Assembly (NCBI GenBank): GCA_964639505.1
Contig: CAZXDL010000015.1
Span: forward strand, 1 to 16,611
DNA length: 16,611 nucleotides
DNA from: CAZXDL01 sp964639505
GTDB lineage: Bacteria; Patescibacteriota; Saccharimonadia; Saccharimonadales; UBA4665
Direction: 5' to 3'
Part shown: in pieces, positions 12,939 through 16,611 of the stretch
Position numbering within the stretch: position 1 is the first letter of the stretch
Layout: each line of letters opens with the position of its first letter
Position numbers and translations under genes: made by a program
The notes under the pieces: model-generated
What the model was told of the DNA's origin: nothing
What the model saw: the letters and a program-made list of their open reading frames with translations, nothing else
The model's database searches: none

Positions 12939-14525
12939 CTAAGCAATCTTTTTATTTGGAATATTCTTAGACAGGATCAGTGATCCACCGGCAAAGACTA
13001 CGATAAAGAATGCCGCCTCGCGCAAGCCGCCAATCTGCGACTCTTTATAGATTTGGCTGATTTGTTCAGCATCTGACTGTGAAACGCCTTTGCTTACCGC
13101 GTAGTCCTCAACCTGCGTCGCACTTACCACCTGAACTCCGGCAGTAGTGTTGTCGCTAATGTAGGTTTTAATGTTTTGCGGCAATGTGGAAGAGTTGATT
13201 GAACTGACAAATCCAGCGGTTAGGGAGGTAATCAAAACTGAGCCAATCAGGGCTGTGCCGAGCGACGAACCAAGGTTTTGAGATGTACCCTGCAATCCAC
13301 CGGCTTGCGACGTTTCTTCTGGCTTAACAGAAGTCATAATAACGTTGCCAATTTGGGACGCTAACAAGCCCAGCCCACCACCTGCAACGAACAATCCAAG
13401 ACCAAATAAGAATCCCTTTAAATCGGCGTTTATTGACGACAAAATGATCGCCGAGCCTAAAATCAAACAGTACTGTCCCCATTTAATAATTTGCTTGGTT
13501 GTGTATTTTATCGCTAATCTGGAGCCGACAACCGACATTAATATCAGACCGATTGAAAGCGGAATAATCTTAACACCCGTCTTTAATGCGTCATAGCCCA
13601 GTACAACCTGCAGATAAACTGGAATTACGAAAAACAGCGAGGCAGTGATAAAGTACTGAGCCATGAGCACCAGCAGCCCGGCGCGCAAATGCGGTAGCTT
13701 AAACATCGAAACAGAAATTAGCTGCTTGCCATTGGTGGCTTCCAGCTTTTGTTGTCGCTTGTAAAAGAAGCGCAGTATTATCAAACCAATAATAATTAAG
13801 TAGGCGACGATTGATATCCCGAATGGTGCGATGGATTGACCAAAAAGTTCCGGCTTACCAGCGGGGATGACCCAACCCCAAGTTTTGCTTTGCAAAATAC
13901 CGTATACAACCAAAGCCATACCGGAGGCGGACATAATCGCGCTTGGCACATCAAGTTTTTCGGTTGATTTAACGCGCTCCTCTTTTATCTGCCGAGACCA
14001 AATAAGCAAAATAATCATCGTGACCGTTTCGGCCGCAAATACGTAACGCCACGACAGATAGGTCGTCATAAAGCCGCCGATTAAAGGTCCGGCTGCGGCC
14101 GCAGCCCCAGAAATACCGCCAATTGCCGCGAATGCAACAACTCTATCTTTACCACTGTAATTAGCAGCGATGAGCGCCGCGATCGCTGGGATAACCAGAA
14201 TCGCGCCTAACCCTTCGATTAGCGACCAGCCAATTAACAGCATTGTTAATGAACCGCTCAATGCGGTTAACAGCGAGCCAATAGAATAGACAACGGAACC
14301 AATTCTAAAAGCCTTTAACCTGCCCCAAATATCGCCAAGTCTGCCTCCAGTCATCATGAAGGCGGCCATTGTAAGAGTGTAAAAGGTAATTGCCATCTGT
14401 AAACCAGATATGTTTGTATTAAGGTCAGCTGCAACCTCAGACATAGAAACATTCATGACCGTGCTATCAAGCACCATGACAAACTGAGCGATGCACAACA
14501 AAATTACAATATTCCACTTTTTCAT
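12939..14525 (-). CDS. DHA2-family MFS exporter (EmrB/QacA type)
   Basis: 528 aa, about 14 TM segments, the length of the 14-TM drug:H+ antiporter family. Seen: LDSTVMNVSMSEVA (19-32), the family motif near TM1, and GGRLGDIWGRLKAF (60-73), the MFS loop motif A, plus a Gly/Pro-rich TM5 (SGAAAAAGPLIGGF), the exporter motif C. Probably expels lipophilic drugs or a metabolite. An outside segment between the last two TM segments (about 440-500) is typical. Transcribed divergently from DUF4396 across 59 bases. The ATG 14525 lacks a close Shine-Dalgarno site; a TATCAT / CATACT -10 on the minus strand near 14570 would give a leader of roughly 35 bases. Confidence 0.92.
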   Translation of the reverse strand: MKKWNIVILLCIAQFVMVLDSTVMNVSMSEVAADLNTNISGLQMAITFYTLTMAAFMMTGGRLGDIWGRLKAFRIGSVVYSIGSLLTALSGSLTMLLIGWSLIEGLGAILVIPAIAALIAANYSGKDRVVAFAAIGGISGAAAAAGPLIGGFMTTYLSWRYVFAAETVTMIILLIWSRQIKEERVKSTEKLDVPSAIMSASGMALVVYGILQSKTWGWVIPAGKPELFGQSIAPFGISIVAYLIIIGLIILRFFYKRQQKLEATNGKQLISVSMFKLPHLRAGLLVLMAQYFITASLFFVIPVYLQVVLGYDALKTGVKIIPLSIGLILMSVVGSRLAIKYTTKQIIKWGQYCLILGSAIILSSINADLKGFLFGLGLFVAGGGLGLLASQIGNVIMTSVKPEETSQAGGLQGTSQNLGSSLGTALIGSVLITSLTAGFVSSINSSTLPQNIKTYISDNTTAGVQVVSATQVEDYAVSKGVSQSDAEQISQIYKESQIGGLREAAFFIVVFAGGSLILSKNIPNKKIA

Positions 14526-14570
14526 AAGCTAAGGTTGGAGTTTCCCTTTCCTTACACCCGTTAATCCTAG

Positions 14571-14576
14571 TATGAT
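14571..14576 (+). promoter_or_regulatory. -10 box of the DUF4396 gene
   Basis: TATGAT, eight bases before ATG 14585. The complementary strand of the same bases reads TATCAT, a possible -10 for the divergent MFS gene. Confidence 0.45.
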
Positions 14577-14584
14577 ACCTCAAG

Positions 14585-15028
14585 ATGGAGCAATCACTAA
14601 ATAGAATTTCAGCCAGCGCGACATTACACTGCCTAACAGGGTGTGCGATCGGTGAAATATTGGGAATGATTATCAGCACAATCTTGGTATGGTCGACCAT
14701 GCCTAGCGTCGCATTATCAGTAGGTTTGGCATTTGTTTTTGGCTATAGCTTCAGTATGTTCCCACTTATAAAGCATGGCATAACTTTTCGTAAAGCTCTC
14801 AAGTTGGCGCTGATTGCTGATACTGCTTCAATTTTAACGATGGAAATTGCCGATAATGCTTTTATACTAGCAGTGCCAAACGCAATACACGCCAGCCTAG
14901 GCAGCATGCTTTTTTGGGTCAGCCTAATCCTGTCTTTAGCCGTGGCATTTTGCGTGGCTTTTCCGATAAACAGATATCTTATCGCTCGCGGCAAAGGCCA
15001 CGCAGTTATGCATAAACACCATCACTAA
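14585..15028 (+). CDS. DUF4396 family membrane protein
   Basis: 147 aa. Seen: HCLTGCAIGEILGM (15-28), the family signature with two cysteines and a histidine, FVFGYSFSMFPL, ALIADTASILTMEIADNA and the end NRYLIARGKGHAVMHKHHH. Four TM segments. The conserved Cys/His residues and His-rich tail suggest metal contact, and the family is sometimes found with heavy-metal-binding domains (general knowledge, not proven here). The stop codon overlaps the end of a minus-strand reading frame that emerges from the second gap. Confidence 0.88.
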   Translation: MEQSLNRISASATLHCLTGCAIGEILGMIISTILVWSTMPSVALSVGLAFVFGYSFSMFPLIKHGITFRKALKLALIADTASILTMEIADNAFILAVPNAIHASLGSMLFWVSLILSLAVAFCVAFPINRYLIARGKGHAVMHKHHH

Positions 15029-15101
15029 AATAAATAAAACGGTGGATCAAATAAATTTGCGAGTATAAAAGCACCGATGAAAATGCCTAAGGTGTCAGCG
15101 A
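15025..15101 (-). CDS. C-terminal fragment of a membrane protein running out of the gap
   Basis: An open minus-strand frame from the gap edge to a TAG at 15027-15025 reads ADTLGIFIGAFILANLFDPP and then FYLF, hydrophobic and protein-like, while the frame in register with folA through the N run stops after four codons. This suggests the last TM of another gene downstream of folA. Too short to identify. It would converge with DUF4396 with a 4-base overlap. Confidence 0.4.
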
Positions 15102-15201
15102 NNNNNNNNNNNNNNNNNNNNNNNNNNNNNNNNNNNNNNNNNNNNNNNNNNNNNNNNNNNNNNNNNNNNNNNNNNNNNNNNNNNNNNNNNNNNNNNNNNN
15201 N
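15102..15201. other. Assembly gap (100 N)
   Basis: Exactly 100 N. If folA is intact, at least about 390 bases are missing, so the true gap is larger than shown. Confidence 0.98.
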
Positions 15202-15293
15202 AAATAAGCTTCGTCTTCAGGGATATCCCATGGCATCTCGCCATCCTTAGCAATTCCCCTTTTTTGATCAATTGCCGCGATTAGTCGAATCAT
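15202..15293 (-). CDS. folA: Dihydrofolate reductase, N-terminal fragment
   Basis: Reduces dihydrofolate to tetrahydrofolate with NADPH. Only 30 residues are visible before the N run: MIRLIAAIDQKRGIAKDG, then MPWDIPEDEAY, a clear DHFR start with Trp22 and the catalytic Asp27 at the classical positions. The normal length is about 160 aa. Its ATG overlaps the folC stop (ATGA, 15290-15293), so folC and folA are translationally coupled. Confidence 0.85.
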
Positions 15294-16513
15294 TTTAAAT
15301 CGTCCTGTCTAATTTGGCCAAGCAAATAAAACGAGCCAGTAATTATCAGTACGCTCTCGGGGCATCTTAAAAGGGTGTGTAATGCTAATTGATGGTCTGG
15401 GATAGACTTAGTTTTAATATCAAATGACTTAAATACCGCCGCAAGTTCGTCTGAGTTCATCGATTTGATAGGTAAATCTTGCGAACTCTCGAAGCTTGTA
15501 GTTATAACTCGCGAAGCAATTGGTTTAAGTATTGGCACGAGTTCCTTAAATTCTTTGCCATCTTTTACGCCTATTAAAATTGCCGGTTTTATATCAGGAT
15601 AAAGCTCTCTAAACCTAGCTATGAAGGCAGTCATTTTTTGTACATTGTGAGCGCCGTCCATTATGAGAGTTTTGTCGCCTATTTTTCTGATATCCATCCG
15701 TCCAGGGACAACAATCCGCTTGGTTTCTTCTAATTCTTTACTTGTTAAGTATCTAAGATTATCCCTTTCGCCTAAGTATTCATAAACTGTGTGTGCTAGG
15801 TGCCAATTTCGCTTTTGGAAATCGTTTGGATGAAAGTCGTCAATCACTTTCAGTTTGCCCTGCATAGCCAGAGTTTTAGTCTTTATCACATCCATAATTT
15901 CCTTGGTCTGTCGGTATACAAAAACAACATTACCCGGCTGAATGATGCCGGCTTTTTGCTGAGCTATTTCAGCCAACGTATTACCGAGAATCCCAACATG
16001 ATCAAAACCGATATCTGTAATCACGCAGACTTTGTCAGCATGATTGATGACATTGGTACCGTCCTTTAAGCCGCCTAAGCCGACTTCAACTACTGCGTAT
16101 TCCACCTGTTGTTCGGCGAAATACCAGTACGCGAATGCCACGACTGTCTCAAACCAAGAAGGCTTGACTGGACTTTTAGCAATAAGCTCAAGAAACACAC
16201 TAATTGATTCGCAAAAATCTTTTTCACTGATCGGCCGGCCGTTTATTTGGACGCGTTCATTTACGTGGTCGATGTGAGGCGAAATCGTTAGCCCAGTCTT
16301 ATAGCCGCCTTTTGTAAGCAGCTCAGCTAAATAATAAGCTGTCGACGTCTTGCCAGAAGTGCCAGCAATGTGAATCACACGCAGTTGATCTTGCGGATTA
16401 TCTAAATATTGCATAAGGCGACGCATGTTGTCCAACGAGTATTCAACGCGTGAATTTTCGTAAAACCGCGATAGATATTTGCTGACTTGCGCGAAGCTGG
16501 TTAATTGTGGCAC
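15290..16513 (-). CDS. folC: Folylpolyglutamate synthase / dihydrofolate synthase
   Basis: Mur-ligase-family enzyme adding glutamate to dihydropteroate and/or to reduced folates with ATP. Seen in 407 aa: P-loop HIAGTSGKTST (48-58), TISPHIDHVNERVQING (76-92), FETVVAFAYWYFA (121-133), VEVGLGG, TDIGFDHVGILGNT (166-179), the lysine in QQKAGI (Lys187), PGRMD (270-274), DGAHN (286-290) and TGSFYLLG (392-399). Length fits. Odd: the usual GLGGRLDATNV reads GLGGLKDGTNV. The GTG start at 16513 is supported by AGGGGA five bases upstream and a TATACT box further up, so this gene has a leader. Whether it also has synthase activity on dihydropteroate cannot be told. Confidence 0.93.
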   Translation of the reverse strand: MPQLTSFAQVSKYLSRFYENSRVEYSLDNMRRLMQYLDNPQDQLRVIHIAGTSGKTSTAYYLAELLTKGGYKTGLTISPHIDHVNERVQINGRPISEKDFCESISVFLELIAKSPVKPSWFETVVAFAYWYFAEQQVEYAVVEVGLGGLKDGTNVINHADKVCVITDIGFDHVGILGNTLAEIAQQKAGIIQPGNVVFVYRQTKEIMDVIKTKTLAMQGKLKVIDDFHPNDFQKRNWHLAHTVYEYLGERDNLRYLTSKELEETKRIVVPGRMDIRKIGDKTLIMDGAHNVQKMTAFIARFRELYPDIKPAILIGVKDGKEFKELVPILKPIASRVITTSFESSQDLPIKSMNSDELAAVFKSFDIKTKSIPDHQLALHTLLRCPESVLIITGSFYLLGQIRQDDLK

Positions 16514-16518
16514 TAGGG

Positions 16519-16524
16519 TCCCCT
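16519..16524 (-). promoter_or_regulatory. Shine-Dalgarno site supporting the folC GTG start
   Basis: AGGGGA on the minus strand, five bases before the GTG. Confidence 0.6.
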
Positions 16525-16533
16525 GTTCTACTC

Positions 16534-16542
16534 TGTTAAAAT
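16534..16542 (+). promoter_or_regulatory. Extended -10 promoter of tRNA-Arg
   Basis: TGT plus TAAAAT (16537-16542); predicted start about seven bases before the tRNA 5' end at 16557. Confidence 0.5.
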
Positions 16543-16548
16543 AGTATA
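16543..16548 (-). promoter_or_regulatory. -10 box of the folC-folA operon
   Basis: TATACT on the minus strand, 29 bases before the folC GTG. It lies one base from the tRNA-Arg -10 on the other strand, so the two promoters are nearly superimposed. Confidence 0.5.
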
Positions 16549-16556
16549 CGGCATAT

Positions 16557-16611
16557 GCGCCCGTAGCTCAGCGGATTAGAGTACTTGGCTTCGAACCAAG
16601 GGGTCGCAGGT
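16557..16611 (+). tRNA. tRNA-Arg(UCG), cut by the window end
   Basis: The 5' acceptor GCGCCCG, D arm GCTC...GAGT and a full anticodon arm CTTGG-CTTCGAA-CCAAG with anticodon TCG at 16591-16593. The T arm and the 3' acceptor strand lie beyond the window. Confidence 0.88.

Overview
This window looks like a scaffold from a Candidate Phyla Radiation (Patescibacteria) bacterium, most probably Saccharibacteria (TM7). That placement is an inference from gene content (compact genes, many 2-6 TM orphan proteins, DUF4396, DUF2177/DUF1295, a GyrI-like protein, a pilin-like protein, an actinobacterial-style membrane protein) and not from a marker gene. TGA is used as an ordinary stop, for example in the folD/murI and folC/folA ATGA overlaps, which argues against the UGA=Gly lineages (Gracilibacteria, Absconditabacteria). 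Two runs of exactly 100 N (7129-7228 and 15102-15201) are assembly placeholders of unknown true size.

Layout. 1-2.3 kb, plus strand: a pyruvoyl-dependent arginine decarboxylase, a stand-alone receiver protein and murD. 2.3-3.76 kb, minus strand: folD and murI in a translationally coupled pair. murI runs tail to tail into murD with a 29-base overlap. 3.8-3.95 kb: tRNA-Lys(CUU), divergent from folD, followed by a clear intrinsic terminator. 4.0-5.5 kb: three unrecognised small genes (a 4-TM protein, a cysteine-cluster protein with a palindrome over its promoter, a 2-TM protein). 5.6-6.8 kb, minus: NhaA. 6.87-9.0 kb, plus: a partial membrane protein, the first gap, then DUF2177, DUF1295 and a GyrI-like protein packed end to end. 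9.2-12.9 kb, plus: a cell-surface group (pilin-like protein, secreted GH25-like hydrolase, holin-4-like protein), a DUF1801 protein and a large membrane protein with a coiled-coil start. 12.9-15.0 kb: a DHA2-type MFS exporter (minus) divergent from DUF4396 (plus). 15.0-16.5 kb, minus: folC and folA, with folA broken by the second gap and a further reading frame emerging on the far side. The window ends inside tRNA-Arg(UCG).

How the genes fit together. MurI supplies the D-glutamate that MurD adds to the peptidoglycan precursor. FolD, FolC and DHFR are the core of one-carbon/folate metabolism but sit in two separate operons. The GH25-like enzyme, the holin-like protein and the pilin-like protein face the envelope. 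NhaA and the MFS pump are ion and drug transporters.

The most striking genome-wide signal here is transcriptional. About eleven genes have a -10 hexamer ending only 6-8 bases before the start codon, often in the extended form TGnTAnnnT and without a Shine-Dalgarno sequence, which predicts leaderless mRNAs. A minority (arginine decarboxylase, the 421-aa membrane protein, folC) instead have a real 5' leader with a purine-rich ribosome-binding site. I see no IS element, CRISPR array or complete prophage, and outside the N runs no stretch over 300 bases lacks a gene.
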